Source: JADLHS01 sp044225555
GTDB lineage: Bacteria > Verrucomicrobiota > Verrucomicrobiia > Limisphaerales > JADLHS01
Reading direction: 5' to 3'
NCBI GenBank assembly: GCA_044225555.1
Contig: JBGAIM010000008.1
Location: 1-64,000, forward strand
Length of the DNA: 64,000 bases
Shown: one piece after another, positions 40,322-50,071 of the stretch
Position numbering within the stretch: the first letter of the stretch is position 1
Layout of the letters: each line of letters begins with the position of its first letter
The notes under the pieces: model-generated
Told to the model about the DNA's origin: nothing
Databases searched by the model: none
What the model saw: only the letters and a program-made list of their open reading frames with translations
Translations under genes and position numbers: made by a program

Positions 40322-41456
40322 ATGGCTTTGAAACAACCGCTAACCGTTGTCTGGATTTCTGATTTTCCCGTCGAGTGGCTGGGCAACATTCCGGAATCAC
40401 TCAGCAAGCTGCCACGTCGGCATCCGGCCACGTGGCAAATTGTGCTGCTGGACGAGTTCGAGAAAACTCCGGCGCTGAAACTGCATGTCATCCTATTCCG
40501 GGGGCCGATTGAGAAGGACTTTTCGTTCGAGCGCAAGGGAGTGACGTTTCACGTCTTGAAGGCTTCCGGAAAAATGCGGCTGGCTTCATTCTTCTGGCTC
40601 GACACGCTGCGGATTCGTCGAGTTTGCCGGGAGGTGAAACCGGACTTGATTCATGCGTGGGGCAGTGAGAAGGGCTCGGGCTTGATCGCCTCCCGCCTCG
40701 CATGGCCCTACGTCATGACGATTCAGGGATTGTTCGCCTGGTACAAACGGCGGATGAAGTTGCCGAAGTACGACCGGTTCGTTGAAGTCGTCGAACGGAT
40801 CACGCTCAATCGCGCAGAATTTTCCCAAACCGAAGGTTCATCAGGCGGAACACGCGCCCAACGCGGCGTTCCGGCAGGTGGTGCGCCGACCGCAGACAGT
40901 GCCGGTGGAGTTTCTCAGCGTGGGCGGGCTTGGCCATCGCAAGGGGACGGACCTGCTGCTGGCGGCGCTCGAGCGGTTGAGCGCGGAGATGGATTTCCGG
41001 CTGAAGGTCATCACGAACCCGGCCGCAGAGTATATCGAATCGCTGCGCTCGACGGTTTCGGCGAAGACGTGGGCGCGGATTGAATTCAAGCACCACTTGC
41101 TGCCGCATGAAGTGGCGGCGGAATTGGCAACACCCACGATGTTACTGATGCCGACGCGGGCAGACACCAGCCCCAATGCGGTCAAAGAGTCCGTGGTGGC
41201 GGGAGTGCCGGTGGTGGCGGCTTCCGTCGGCGGGATTCCTGACTATGTTGTTCATGGCAAGAACGGGCTCCTCTTTCCCGCCGGTGATCTGGACGCGTTT
41301 GTCCAATCCATCCGGACGGCCTGCGCGCATCCGTTATTTGGGAGAGGGCAGGTTGATCCAGCAACGCTGGCGACCGAACGGGAATACCTTTCGCCCGAAC
41401 TGATGGCAAAGAAGTTCCTGGCGGCGTACGAAACGGCGCTTGTGCTCAGCCGCTGA
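40322..41456 (+). pseudogene. GT4-type glycosyltransferase with a frameshift
   Basis: The first frame, from ATG 40322, encodes a normal N-terminal GT-B half: LTVVWISDFPVEWLGN, DLIHAWGSEKGSGLIASRLAWPYVMTIQG. It stops making family sense after ITLNRAE near 40820. Another frame then carries the C-terminal half to 41456: KVHQAEHAPNAAF, VEFLSVGGLGHRKGTDLLL, TRADTSPNAVKESVVAGVPVVAASVGGIPDYV with the E-x7-E-like donor site. About 15-20 residues expected between RAE and KVHQAEH are also missing, so a deletion with frame change is likely rather than a single-base error. The enzyme would be inactive unless slippage occurs. Confidence 0.8.
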
Positions 41457-41457
41457 G

Positions 41458-42648
41458 TCAGTTCCCGACCGTCACGCGGCCGGTGCGTTGGGGGTTGCCT
41501 CGGAACATGGGCCAGGGACTTTTTGCCAACGGGACATCGCGTTGAATGGCCTGCAAGTCGGAGTGAAAGCCCAGCCCAAAAACGGTGCCCTCCGGTCCTA
41601 TCACCGGCGAAGAACTACTGCGCCCTTTCAGCGAATAATTCCAGACCCAGTTTGTGCCGGCGCTCAATTCAAACATCAAGCCGCCACCGGGCACGATGAT
41701 GATATTACCGTTAGCCAGCACCGTGCAGCCGGCTTGGGCGAGCGGTTCGGAGTTATCGTGCGCAATGGGCCAGCGCCAATCCAATGTTCCGTCCGCGTTC
41801 AAGCTGAAACAATGGCTGTTACCGGTGATGAAAATCTCCCCGGTCATGCCGATGACCGGTCCGGCGGCGGTGGTGCTGCCGGTGTGAAATTTCCACCGCA
41901 ATGAACCGTCCGGGTTCAGCGCCCGCAGATCACCGTCCAGGGCGGTGAAATAGATCGTCCCTTCAGCTCCGATCGCCGGGGAGGAGATGATTCCACCCCC
42001 TGCGGTAAATTCCCAGCGCTTTGATCCCTCCGGATTCAGCGCGTAGAATTTGCGGTCCAGCGATCCAAAATAGATGACACCGTCTGCGTCTATGGCAGCC
42101 GAGGAAATGATTTGTCCACCGGTGGCAAACTCCCATTTCTTCCGACCATCGGGGGTAAGCGCGTAGAATTTCCTGTCTGCGGAGCCGAAGTAAATTGTCC
42201 CGTCGCTGCCGATGGCGGCGGAAGCATCCACCCACCCGTCGGTTTGGAACGCCCATTTCTCCCTGCCATTACGGTCCACCGCGTGGAGCCGGCGATCCCG
42301 GCAGCCGAAGTAAACGGTCCCGTCGGCGCCGATGGCCGGTGATGAAACCGAATCGGCCCCGATCTTCTGCATCCAGTGGCGAGTTCCGTCGGGGTTGACG
42401 GCATAGAGCCAGCCGCTCCATGCGGTGACGTAGAGGACACCGTTGGTATCCTGGGCGGGTGAGGACTGATTGTAATACCCGACCTCGGCCGTCCACAGAT
42501 TTGTGGCGACAAAATTCAACGGTTCGGCTGGACTCCAAGTGGTCAGTCCGAGGCACCCGCAGAGCATGAGTCGAAACTTCAACGCCAGCAGGTTAAGGCG
42601 TTGCGGCCAAGGGGGCAACGGAAACCCGACCGCAAGACTCGGCGGCAT
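41458..42648 (-). CDS. PQQ-like (YWTD/BamB-type) beta-propeller protein
   Basis: 396 residues from ATG 42648. A hydrophobic leader (about 18-43, LNLLALKFRLMLCGCLGLTTWSPA) is followed by eight or so repeats of the form AIGADGTVYFG-x-DRRLHAVDRNGREKWAF. These are PQQ-like quinoprotein repeats, read here as DGTIYFGSADRKFYAL, DGVIYFGSLDRKFYAL, EGTIYFTALDGDLRAL and others. No enzymatic residues are evident. It is probably a periplasmic or exported scaffold. It lies antisense within the glycan cluster, starting 50 bases from the next glycosyltransferase. Confidence 0.85.
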   Translation of the reverse strand: MPPSLAVGFPLPPWPQRLNLLALKFRLMLCGCLGLTTWSPAEPLNFVATNLWTAEVGYYNQSSPAQDTNGVLYVTAWSGWLYAVNPDGTRHWMQKIGADSVSSPAIGADGTVYFGCRDRRLHAVDRNGREKWAFQTDGWVDASAAIGSDGTIYFGSADRKFYALTPDGRKKWEFATGGQIISSAAIDADGVIYFGSLDRKFYALNPEGSKRWEFTAGGGIISSPAIGAEGTIYFTALDGDLRALNPDGSLRWKFHTGSTTAAGPVIGMTGEIFITGNSHCFSLNADGTLDWRWPIAHDNSEPLAQAGCTVLANGNIIIVPGGGLMFELSAGTNWVWNYSLKGRSSSSPVIGPEGTVFGLGFHSDLQAIQRDVPLAKSPWPMFRGNPQRTGRVTVGN

Positions 42649-42697
42649 GCGCCGTTCAACTTTACTTTCGTGCTTTATTCCCGTCACCATACGCCGG

Positions 42698-43849
42698 ATG
42701 AAATTCCTGGGTGTGCTGCGATCATGGCTGGGGCAATTGGTGTTGCGCGGGCCGATTCTGCGGTGGTGGATGGACCGGCGCAGCCGCCAATGGGAAACGG
42801 CGTATTGCGCGGAGTTGGCCAAGACCTTTTCCCGTCCGGTTCCGCCGCCCGTTGCGCCCGCAGTCGTGTCGCCCTCCGGCGAGTTGCGGAACATTCTGCT
42901 GATAGCGGACTGCATGTGGGAGCAGAATGATCTCGCCCCGGAGTTCGCGAAGATTGCCCCAACCCGCTTGCTGGACCTGCGGCCTCGTTTGAAAAACCAG
43001 CCCCAGTCGCAGTTGCGGGAACTCGTTCTGGCGGCGGTCCGGGAATTCATCCAGGCCAACCCGGACTACTCGCCGGATGTGATTCTCCTTTACGCGCGGC
43101 CATTGATTTTGTCCGAGGAGGTGTTCCAGATCTTGCGCTCGCGATGGCGCGGTCCCTTGCTCGGGATGAATCTCGACGACAAACTGCAGTTTTTCCGTTA
43201 CGGCATTTTCTCGGCGGCGGACGACAACTATCAGGCCTGGGCGACGAAGTTCGACCTCAACATTACCAATTGCCTTCCCGCGACCGAATGGTATCGCGAG
43301 CGCGGGCTGCCGGTCATTTATTCGCCGCAGGGGGTGCATCGGCCTGAGGGCATGACCGAGCCGGTGTCAGCCGACTTCAAACACACGTTTGGGTTTCTGG
43401 GTTCCATCAAGCCGGAGCGCGAGCTAGTGGTGGAACGGCTCCAGCGCGCGGGGGTGCCGCTCAAGTTGTTTGGGGCCGGCTGGCCGAACAGCCAGTGGGT
43501 GGATGACGCCAACGCCATTTTCCGCGCGACCCAGTTGAATCTCGGAATTGGTCTGGCCTCGCCGTCCAAGGCCTTGACGACGGTGAAGGGCCGGGATTTC
43601 GAGTGTCCCGGCGTGGGCGCGTGCTATGTCACGACATTCAATTGGGAGCTGCCGTTGCACTACGAGATTGGCAAGGAGATTCTGTGCTATCGCTCGATTG
43701 AGGAACTGGTCGAAATCTACACGTACTATCACCGCCGGCCGGAGGAATGCCTGAAAATCGCCCAGGCCGCGTGGCGGCGTTGTTCCGCTGAACACACGTG
43801 GGAGAGGCGGTTTCGCCGAGTCTTCCGTGAAGCGGGGTTCAAGGTGTAG
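42698..43849 (+). CDS. CgeB-like glycosyltransferase
   Basis: 383 residues from ATG 42698. The N-terminal half includes ELRNILLIADCMWEQNDLAPEFAKI, DVILLYARPLILSEEVFQIL, and GPLLGMNLDDKLQFFRYGIFSAADDNY. The C-terminal half has TFGFLGSIKPERELVVERLQRAGVPLKLFGAGWPN, LGIGLASPSKALTTVKGRDFECPGVGACYVT and EHTWERRFRRVFREA. These are the glycosyl-transferases-group-1_2 (CgeB/SpsC-like) signatures: RDFE-PG-G, then H-x-W-x-R. Likely adds a sugar in the surrounding surface-glycan pathway. Confidence 0.8.
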   Translation: MKFLGVLRSWLGQLVLRGPILRWWMDRRSRQWETAYCAELAKTFSRPVPPPVAPAVVSPSGELRNILLIADCMWEQNDLAPEFAKIAPTRLLDLRPRLKNQPQSQLRELVLAAVREFIQANPDYSPDVILLYARPLILSEEVFQILRSRWRGPLLGMNLDDKLQFFRYGIFSAADDNYQAWATKFDLNITNCLPATEWYRERGLPVIYSPQGVHRPEGMTEPVSADFKHTFGFLGSIKPERELVVERLQRAGVPLKLFGAGWPNSQWVDDANAIFRATQLNLGIGLASPSKALTTVKGRDFECPGVGACYVTTFNWELPLHYEIGKEILCYRSIEELVEIYTYYHRRPEECLKIAQAAWRRCSAEHTWERRFRRVFREAGFKV

Positions 43850-43912
43850 GGCCGGACGACCAGCATTTACTTTTTGTTTGTCGCCAATAACCTAGCCGTC
43901 CGAATTTTCCTG

Positions 43913-44791
43913 ATGAAAACCGATATTTGGCCTGAGGGGCGGACGGGACGTTTGCGGGATTTTTTCTCAATGCTGGCGTTTGCCGTGCAACGCGGTGGCT
44001 CGCCCGTCGCCATGTGGCGGTTGTTCTACCTCTTGAAAATCAAACCCGGCCTGGTGTTTCGCGGGCTGGCGAGGTATGCCCCGGGAAAGATTCTCCGCGC
44101 GCGGTTCAAAGTCGCGCCCGGCAAGAACTGGACGGTGAATTTTCGCGACAATGGCCTCGACATCGCTGCGTACCGGGAGTTCTTTCATCGTTCGCGTCTG
44201 GTCAATCTGGAGCAACTCGATCCCCGACCGCAGGTCATCTATGATCTGGGCGCAAACATCGGCGCCGCGTCCATGTTTTTCGCGGTGGCCTGCCCGGAGG
44301 CGCGGATCTTCGGTTTCGAGCCGGTTCCGAGCAATCATGAAGTTTGCGCCCTGAACTACGCCAATCTGAAGGGCGCGCAATTGTTCGATTGTGCCGTGGG
44401 TTCAGCGTCGGGCGCGATGGAATTCGAGTTTGCCAGTGGCGATCTGCGGGGTGGCCGGTTGGTTGCTGGTGGCACCGGTGATGCCAAATGTGAGAACAAG
44501 ATCAAGGTGGCCGTCTGGTCGGTCGCCGATCTGGTGGCGATCAAAGGTCTTGCGCCGCCCGATTTTTTGAAGGTGGACGTGGAGGGCGCCGAGTTCGAGG
44601 TCTTGAAAGGTCTTGGCCCGTGTGTGAAAACCATCAAGCAGATCCATCTGGAGACGCACTCGCCGGAACTCAGCGATCAATGTGGTGACTGGCTCGTGGC
44701 CCAGGGTTTTGCCATCGAGAAGGAACATCACTATTCGGAAGGGCTCGGCGCGATCTGGGCAACTCGAGCGGTTACCGACGAACCTCGTTGA
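43913..44791 (+). CDS. FkbM-family methyltransferase
   Basis: 292 residues from ATG 43913. A SAM-binding Rossmann domain in the second half: VIYDLGANIGAASMFFAVACPEARIFGFEPVPSNHEV (motif I and acidic loop), then PDFLKVDVEGAEFEVLKGL, the defining K-x-DVEGAE-x-EVLKG motif of FkbM enzymes, which methylate hydroxyl groups on sugars or polyketides. The first 100 residues are a basic/hydrophobic accessory segment. Fits sugar O-methylation in the glycan cluster. Confidence 0.88.
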   Translation: MKTDIWPEGRTGRLRDFFSMLAFAVQRGGSPVAMWRLFYLLKIKPGLVFRGLARYAPGKILRARFKVAPGKNWTVNFRDNGLDIAAYREFFHRSRLVNLEQLDPRPQVIYDLGANIGAASMFFAVACPEARIFGFEPVPSNHEVCALNYANLKGAQLFDCAVGSASGAMEFEFASGDLRGGRLVAGGTGDAKCENKIKVAVWSVADLVAIKGLAPPDFLKVDVEGAEFEVLKGLGPCVKTIKQIHLETHSPELSDQCGDWLVAQGFAIEKEHHYSEGLGAIWATRAVTDEPR

Positions 44792-44830
44792 ACGATCTGT
44801 TCAAAGTTCGACGCCGTGTGCAGTTGAGCT

Positions 44831-46279
44831 TCACTTCGCCCGGGCAAACATGAATTTCCACCAGGTGGTGCGGATGCTCCACGGGGCGACCAGCGGCCAG
44901 TACCAGTAGTTACACAGGCTGCCCGCGATCAACGGCGCGAGAACCAGGGCGCCGAGGCCGAACGAGCTGAATTGAACCAGCGCCAGGGCCAGGCCCAGGC
45001 TGACAAAATTGGTTGCGATAGCGGGCCAGATGTATGGCATCCGGTTCTCGGTGGAAATGAGCGTGCCCCAAAATGTATAGTTGGATGCCAGCCAGGTGTT
45101 GAGGGCAAGCAAAGCCAGCCACCCCACCGGCAGCACGCGCTTGTCGCTGCCCAGCCAGCGCAACATATCTGGCAACAAAAAAATCGTAACGAGGCTGCCC
45201 CCGGTGATCGTCGCAAGCAACAGCCAAACCCGCGGACGCAGCAAATGTTGCAATCCGCCGTAATCTCCACGGGTTCGATATTGTCCGACGGCAGGCCACT
45301 TGACGTTAGTCCAGACGGCGGACACACCGGCGATGATGCTGAAGACCTGGACCGAGAGTCCGTATTCGGCGTTCGCCGCGAGGCCGAACCAACTGAGGCA
45401 GATGAACGTATTGAGGTTCGAACTTAGATAGCCGGTGACGAGTTGCAGCCCCAGCCGCCAGCTGTTCGGCCAGATGATCGGCAGCAGTGAAGCCGCCGGT
45501 TTTGTGATTGGCGGCAGCGATTCCTGCGCCGGCAACCGCGCGAGGCACACGCGGCGGGCCAGTTGGCGTTGCAACAAACCACAGATCAGACTGGCGGTGG
45601 GCAGACTCAGCAAACCACCGCCGGCCAGGAGCAACCCGGCGGCGATCACCAGCTTCACGGAGTGTGCCAGCACCAGCAATCGGTTCGCCAGCATGACCTG
45701 GTTCATCCCCATCAGGAATACGCCCCACCAACAGGAATACATGCCCCAGATTTCGCTGACCAGGGTGATACCCCACGCCACCCAGGTGATGGTGGGGGCG
45801 GTGGTTTCCTGGACGCGATAACCGACCGTGAAACTGCCGGTCACGCCCACCAGCACCAAAGCGAGAAGCGACAGACTGCGATAAAGTCCCCGCGTGGTCC
45901 CCAGCAGTTGCCAGAGCAGTTGATAATTGGGCGGTCGGTGCTCCTCAATCGTTACCATGCCTTGCGGCTTGAGTTCCTCCGCCCCGGCCATCGCGTAGCT
46001 GATGTAACGCCCGATGGTCGTGGAAAAACCAAAGTCCACCAGCGGCAGCAGCGCCACCAGACTCATGAACACGTAATACATGCCCAGGTCGGGAACGGAC
46101 AGCGTCCGCACCAGCAGTGGCAGCAGGATCAACCCCGACGCCAGCCGCAGCGCGTTGAAGGTCCACGACCAGACAACCGCGGATTGGTGAAACCGCCGCG
46201 AGAGGTTGGTGAGCTGGTTGAGGTTCAATCGGTGACGAGCGACAAGCGGATTTGAGACCAGGCTTACTTCTCCAGACAC
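44831..46279 (-). CDS. Wzx-like polysaccharide flippase (MOP superfamily)
   Basis: About 482 residues with 12-13 hydrophobic segments, beginning FNALRLASGLILLPLLVRTLSVPDLGMYYVFMSLVALLPLVDFGFSTTIGRYISY, the usual first two helices plus the GLG-x-F/S-x-A-x-GR motif of oligosaccharide flippases. It would move lipid-linked glycan across the inner membrane. The true start is unsure: ATG 46384 would overlap the methyltransferase gene by 121 bases, so GTG 46279 is chosen; TTG 46228 is another option. Both leave the first helix intact. Confidence 0.82.
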   Translation of the reverse strand: MSGEVSLVSNPLVARHRLNLNQLTNLSRRFHQSAVVWSWTFNALRLASGLILLPLLVRTLSVPDLGMYYVFMSLVALLPLVDFGFSTTIGRYISYAMAGAEELKPQGMVTIEEHRPPNYQLLWQLLGTTRGLYRSLSLLALVLVGVTGSFTVGYRVQETTAPTITWVAWGITLVSEIWGMYSCWWGVFLMGMNQVMLANRLLVLAHSVKLVIAAGLLLAGGGLLSLPTASLICGLLQRQLARRVCLARLPAQESLPPITKPAASLLPIIWPNSWRLGLQLVTGYLSSNLNTFICLSWFGLAANAEYGLSVQVFSIIAGVSAVWTNVKWPAVGQYRTRGDYGGLQHLLRPRVWLLLATITGGSLVTIFLLPDMLRWLGSDKRVLPVGWLALLALNTWLASNYTFWGTLISTENRMPYIWPAIATNFVSLGLALALVQFSSFGLGALVLAPLIAGSLCNYWYWPLVAPWSIRTTWWKFMFARAK

Positions 46280-46980
46280 GCCCAGAGGTGTGGACTCCAG
46301 TGGGCGATTTTTTCCCGGGTCGCCGCGCGCACCAGAAAACGGAGAATGGCCGTGCTGAGATTGCTCAAGGGAACTTTCAGCCATCGGTTATCCCGAATCG
46401 CCGCACTGCTCTCGTCCACAAAACGGGTTCGCGTATAACCGTGCATTTGCGAAAGGCTATTGAGGCAGTTTGGGGTGTAGGTCCACACGTGCGTGATGTC
46501 GTTGAACAGATTCATGCCGACGAAAGGCGAATCGCCGTTCGGATAACGCAGAATGAGCCGGCCCCCATCCGCCAGCACCCGGTACGCACTTTTCAACAAA
46601 TCCATCACCGCGTCCTTGGAGATGTGTTCGATCAGATCAATGCCCACAATGGCTTGATGGCTGGCCGCCGGTTGTTTGGCCAGCCATTGGTTGACATCGG
46701 ACTCGCAAACGGTGATGCCAATTTGCTTGGCGAGTTCAATTTGCTCCGGACTTGAGTCAATCCCTGTCAGCGCGGTGTAGCCTTGTCCCTTCGCCCAGCA
46801 GAGAAAACTGCCGTGGCCGCAGGCAATCTCCGCAATCCGGCCGGACTTGTCTGCCGGCAACCATGGCAGCAACACTCGATCGTAGAGATAAGCCTTCTCC
46901 TGTGCGATGCGACGCACATCCTCCAGGCCGTGAACGCCGCGCGCCTTGGCTTGGTATTGGTAATAGTCGAGGTGATTCAT
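46264..46980 (-). CDS. Class I SAM-dependent methyltransferase
   Basis: 238 residues. Motif I is RIAEIACGHGSFLCWAKGQGY, the acidic post-I residue is in LTGIDSSPEQIELAKQ, and motif II/III are IVGIDLIEHISKDAVMDLLKSAYRVLADGGRLILRYPNG. This is the Methyltransf_11/UbiE-like arrangement common among sugar methyltransferases in O-antigen or capsule clusters. The last 50 residues (ILRFLVRAATREKIAHWSP) resemble the C-terminal helices of such enzymes. It precedes the flippase on the same strand. Confidence 0.85.
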   Translation of the reverse strand: MNHLDYYQYQAKARGVHGLEDVRRIAQEKAYLYDRVLLPWLPADKSGRIAEIACGHGSFLCWAKGQGYTALTGIDSSPEQIELAKQIGITVCESDVNQWLAKQPAASHQAIVGIDLIEHISKDAVMDLLKSAYRVLADGGRLILRYPNGDSPFVGMNLFNDITHVWTYTPNCLNSLSQMHGYTRTRFVDESSAAIRDNRWLKVPLSNLSTAILRFLVRAATREKIAHWSPHLWACLEK

Positions 46981-47271
46981 GCGACAGCTTGGTCAAAACC
47001 TACCCGGCCAACAAGAAATCGTTGTGCCGGGAGCTCGGGCGCGCTCGATCCAGACTGGCCATGCCGTCCCGTGATCCATCCGGTGTTGACCGCAACCACC
47101 GTCAATCTGCTCAACCCTTCTCCAAAAAACCGTGCCGGGTCGGGAGTTCTGCGGACTTTGATGGCCCGCGCCGGCTTTGATTCGCTTTTCCTGCTTTCAA
47201 TTCCGTATCGACGCCCCTAGCTTCCACCACGAATAGATTGAATTTGCTGCGCGCCGGGCGCGGTCTTTTTT
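46981..47271. other. Intergenic region between divergent methyltransferase and preT genes
   Basis: 291 bases without a convincing gene; frames here are out of family and low quality. It should hold two divergent promoters, but I see no clear -35/-10 pair. A short CGCGCC-g-GGCGCG palindrome (47250-47262) followed by a T-run ends right at the preT start codon. Confidence 0.5.
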
Positions 47272-48735
47272 ATGCCAATCAGTCCCCGACTCGGACCGGA
47301 AGCAGCGGCGGCCAATCTGGCCGACTACAGGCCTCGCTACACGTCCCAGGAAGCCGTCATCGAATCCAACCGCTGTCTCTTCTGCTTTGACGCGCCGTGC
47401 ATCCAAGCGTGTCCGACGGGAATAGATATTCCGTCGTTCATAAAAAAAATTGCGAACGGCAATCCCACCGGCGCGGCGCGAGTCATCCTCTCGGCGAACA
47501 TCCTCGGTGCGAGTTGCGCGCGGGTCTGCCCAACCCAGGTGCTTTGCGAAGGGGCCTGCGTCGTGCTCGACCGCGAAGCCGACCCGGTTAAAATTGGACG
47601 ACTGCAACGCTATGCCACGGATTACGCCGCGGAAAAGAAAATCTCCGTGCTCAAACCGGCGGCAAACCAGAGTGGCAAGCGCGTGGCCATCATCGGCGGC
47701 GGTCCCGCCGGCCTCGGTTGTGCGGCGGAACTCGCGTTGCTTGGCCATTCACCCGTCGTGTTTGAGCAGAAACCTCAAGCCGGCGGGCTCAACACCTACG
47801 GCATCGCTTACTACAAAATGCCGCCGCAGGTCAGTCTCGATGAAGTCGAGATGATCAAATCGCTGGGGGTCGAGTTTCGTTGCGGCGTCGAAGTCGGCAA
47901 GGACGTTTCAATTCGGCAACTGGAGAAAGAGTTCGATGCCATCTTCCTCGGCATCGGTTTGAGCGGCAGTCCGAAACTGGGAATCCCTGGTGAGGATTTA
48001 CCCGAAGTCGTGGACGCGTTGCATTTCATTGAACAGATTCATTCGCAGCCTTTGCACACGGTTGCCGTCGGCGCTCGCGTGGCCGTGATTGGTGGCGGCA
48101 ACACGGCGATTGACGCAGCGACTCAGGCCAAACGCCTCGGCGCCCATCAGGTGGTTATTATCTACCGCCGCACGCGCGAAGACCTGTCGGCCTACGAATT
48201 CGAGCAGGAACTGGCCAAGGTGGACGGCGTGCAGTTCCTGTTCAATGTCGTCCCGCTGGAGGTGCTGACAACAGATGCCGGGCACGTGACCAATCTCGTG
48301 CTGGCCCGCACTTCCAGCGCCAACGGCAAAGTGGAAATCTTGCCCGGGACGGAATTCGCTCAACCCTTTGACATGATCATCAAGGCGATCGGTGAGCAAA
48401 AGCAAACGACGCTGCTCAAGAAACTCTTTCCTAAACTGGAGCTCGATTCACACGGCGTAGTCGTGCGCAATGCCGACACTGGCCAGACGAATCTGCCGAA
48501 AGTTTTCACCGGTGGTGATTGTGCCAACGGCGGTCGTGAAGTCGTCAACGCTGTGGCCGAAGGCAAGAAGGCCGCGCGCGGCATTCACGCTTTCTTCGCG
48601 GGTCAGCAAGTTTCCGGCCCCGTGCAAGCCTCGCGTCTCGGCGTGAAGGGCTCGCCGCCTACCGGCTCGGGTTTTGACAAGCCCATCCGCGTGCCGGAAC
48701 TCGAGGAACAATATTTCAAGAACGGAGGAAAGTAA
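47272..48735 (+). CDS. preT: NAD(P)-dependent dihydropyrimidine dehydrogenase subunit PreT
   Basis: 487 residues. The flavin subunit of dihydropyrimidine dehydrogenase, which reduces uracil and thymine with electrons from NAD(P)H. N-terminal Cys motifs are CLFCFDAPCIQACPTGIDIP and GASCARVCPTQVLCEGACV (4Fe-4S). The FAD motif is VAIIGGGPAGLGCAAELA, the NAD(P) motif VAVIGGGNTAIDAA, and the C-terminal FAD motif is VFTGGDCANGGREVVNAVAEGKKAA. It is the PreT/GltD-like architecture. preA follows 1 base after its stop, with a GGAGG ribosome-binding site inside the preT end. Confidence 0.93.
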   Translation: MPISPRLGPEAAAANLADYRPRYTSQEAVIESNRCLFCFDAPCIQACPTGIDIPSFIKKIANGNPTGAARVILSANILGASCARVCPTQVLCEGACVVLDREADPVKIGRLQRYATDYAAEKKISVLKPAANQSGKRVAIIGGGPAGLGCAAELALLGHSPVVFEQKPQAGGLNTYGIAYYKMPPQVSLDEVEMIKSLGVEFRCGVEVGKDVSIRQLEKEFDAIFLGIGLSGSPKLGIPGEDLPEVVDALHFIEQIHSQPLHTVAVGARVAVIGGGNTAIDAATQAKRLGAHQVVIIYRRTREDLSAYEFEQELAKVDGVQFLFNVVPLEVLTTDAGHVTNLVLARTSSANGKVEILPGTEFAQPFDMIIKAIGEQKQTTLLKKLFPKLELDSHGVVVRNADTGQTNLPKVFTGGDCANGGREVVNAVAEGKKAARGIHAFFAGQQVSGPVQASRLGVKGSPPTGSGFDKPIRVPELEEQYFKNGGK

Positions 48736-48736
48736 T

Positions 48737-50047
48737 ATGGCTGACCTGTCCATCAATCTTGCCGGGATCAAATCGCCCAATCCGTTCTGGGTCGCCAGCG
48801 GCCCGCCGGCCAATACCGCTTATCAAGCCCATCGCGCGTTCGACGCGGGCTGGGGCGGCGTCGTTTGGAAAACCATCGGCGATCCCATTGTCAACGTTTC
48901 GTCACGTTACTCGGCATTGAATCTCGGCCAGTCGCGCATGGTTGGGTTCAACAACATCGAACTCATCAGCGATCGTTCGCCCGAAACCAACTTCAAGGAA
49001 ATCGCCGAGGTCAAAAGGCGCTGGCCGAATCACGCCGTCATCGCGTCGCTCATGGTGGACACGCGCGAGAACTGGCATGAATTCGTGAAGCGTTCCGAGG
49101 ATGCGGGGGCGGATGGTATCGAACTGAACTTTGGCTGCCCGCATGGCATGTGCGAACGCGGCATGGGCTCGGCCGTCGGACAAAATCCCAAAGTGGCAGA
49201 AACCATCGTCGGCTGGGTGAAGGAGGTAGCGAAGATTCCGATCATCACCAAGCTCACACCGAACATCACCGACGTGACCGCTGCGGCCCGCGCGGCGAAG
49301 CGGGCGAGCAGCGACGCCATTTCACTCATCAACACCATCAACAGCATCACGCAGGTCAACCTCGACAACCTTTGCCCCGAGCCATTCGTCGCGGGTTTGA
49401 GTTCGCACGGCGGTTACTGCGGCCCGGCGGTAAAGCCGATTGCGTTGAACATGGTGCAGAGTTGCGCGGCGGATCCGGAAGTTCAGCTTCCCATCTCCGG
49501 CATCGGTGGCATTTCCAATTGGCGCGACGCGGCGGAGTTCATCGCGCTCGGCTCAACGAGCGTGCAGGTTTGCACTGCCATCATGCATTACGGCTTCCGC
49601 ATCGTGGAAGACATGGCGGAAGGTTTGAGCGATTACCTCGACTCGAAGGGCATGAAGAGTGTCAACGAACTCATCGGCAAAGCCGTGCCGACGCTCCAAA
49701 AATGGGAGACGCTCGACCTGCATTACAAACGCATCGCGAGCATCAACTATGACAAGTGCATCGGCTGCAATCTCTGTTACATCGCGTGTGAAGACGGCGC
49801 GCATCAAGCCATCGCCCTCATCAATCCAAACGGCCACGGCCTCGGCCCGGGTCGCGTGCCCGGCAAGCCGATCCCCGCGATCAAGGAACACGAATGCGTC
49901 GGCTGCAACCTCTGCTCGCTTGTCTGCCCCGTGGACGAATGCATCACGATGGTCAGCGTGGACACGCAGCGCGCGAAGATGTCGTGGAGCGATTATCAGG
50001 CGAAAATGTCTCGCGGTGAGATGCAGCCGATTCCGCCGCATCCGTGA
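48737..50047 (+). CDS. preA: NAD-dependent dihydropyrimidine dehydrogenase subunit PreA
   Basis: 436 residues from ATG 48737. The FMN and Fe-S subunit that carries the pyrimidine site. The barrel starts ADLSINLAGIKSPNPFWVASGPP, with the dihydroorotate-dehydrogenase-like GIELNFGCPHGMCERGMGSAVG (active Cys in C-E-R-G-M-G). The C-terminal ferredoxin-like module is CIGCNLCYIACEDGAHQAI and CVGCNLCSLVCPVDECI. A GGAGG is 9 bases upstream of the start, in preT. preA and preT form the heterotetramer that starts reductive uracil/thymine breakdown. Confidence 0.93.
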   Translation: MADLSINLAGIKSPNPFWVASGPPANTAYQAHRAFDAGWGGVVWKTIGDPIVNVSSRYSALNLGQSRMVGFNNIELISDRSPETNFKEIAEVKRRWPNHAVIASLMVDTRENWHEFVKRSEDAGADGIELNFGCPHGMCERGMGSAVGQNPKVAETIVGWVKEVAKIPIITKLTPNITDVTAAARAAKRASSDAISLINTINSITQVNLDNLCPEPFVAGLSSHGGYCGPAVKPIALNMVQSCAADPEVQLPISGIGGISNWRDAAEFIALGSTSVQVCTAIMHYGFRIVEDMAEGLSDYLDSKGMKSVNELIGKAVPTLQKWETLDLHYKRIASINYDKCIGCNLCYIACEDGAHQAIALINPNGHGLGPGRVPGKPIPAIKEHECVGCNLCSLVCPVDECITMVSVDTQRAKMSWSDYQAKMSRGEMQPIPPHP

Positions 50048-50071
50048 CTCTCAAACATCATTTGTTCGGTA

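Noticed and set aside
47250..47271. Rho-independent terminator before preT (CGCGCC-g-GGCGCG plus T-run)
   Set aside because: The loop is only 1-3 bases and it touches the start codon of preT; terminating there would serve no upstream plus-strand gene. Probably chance.
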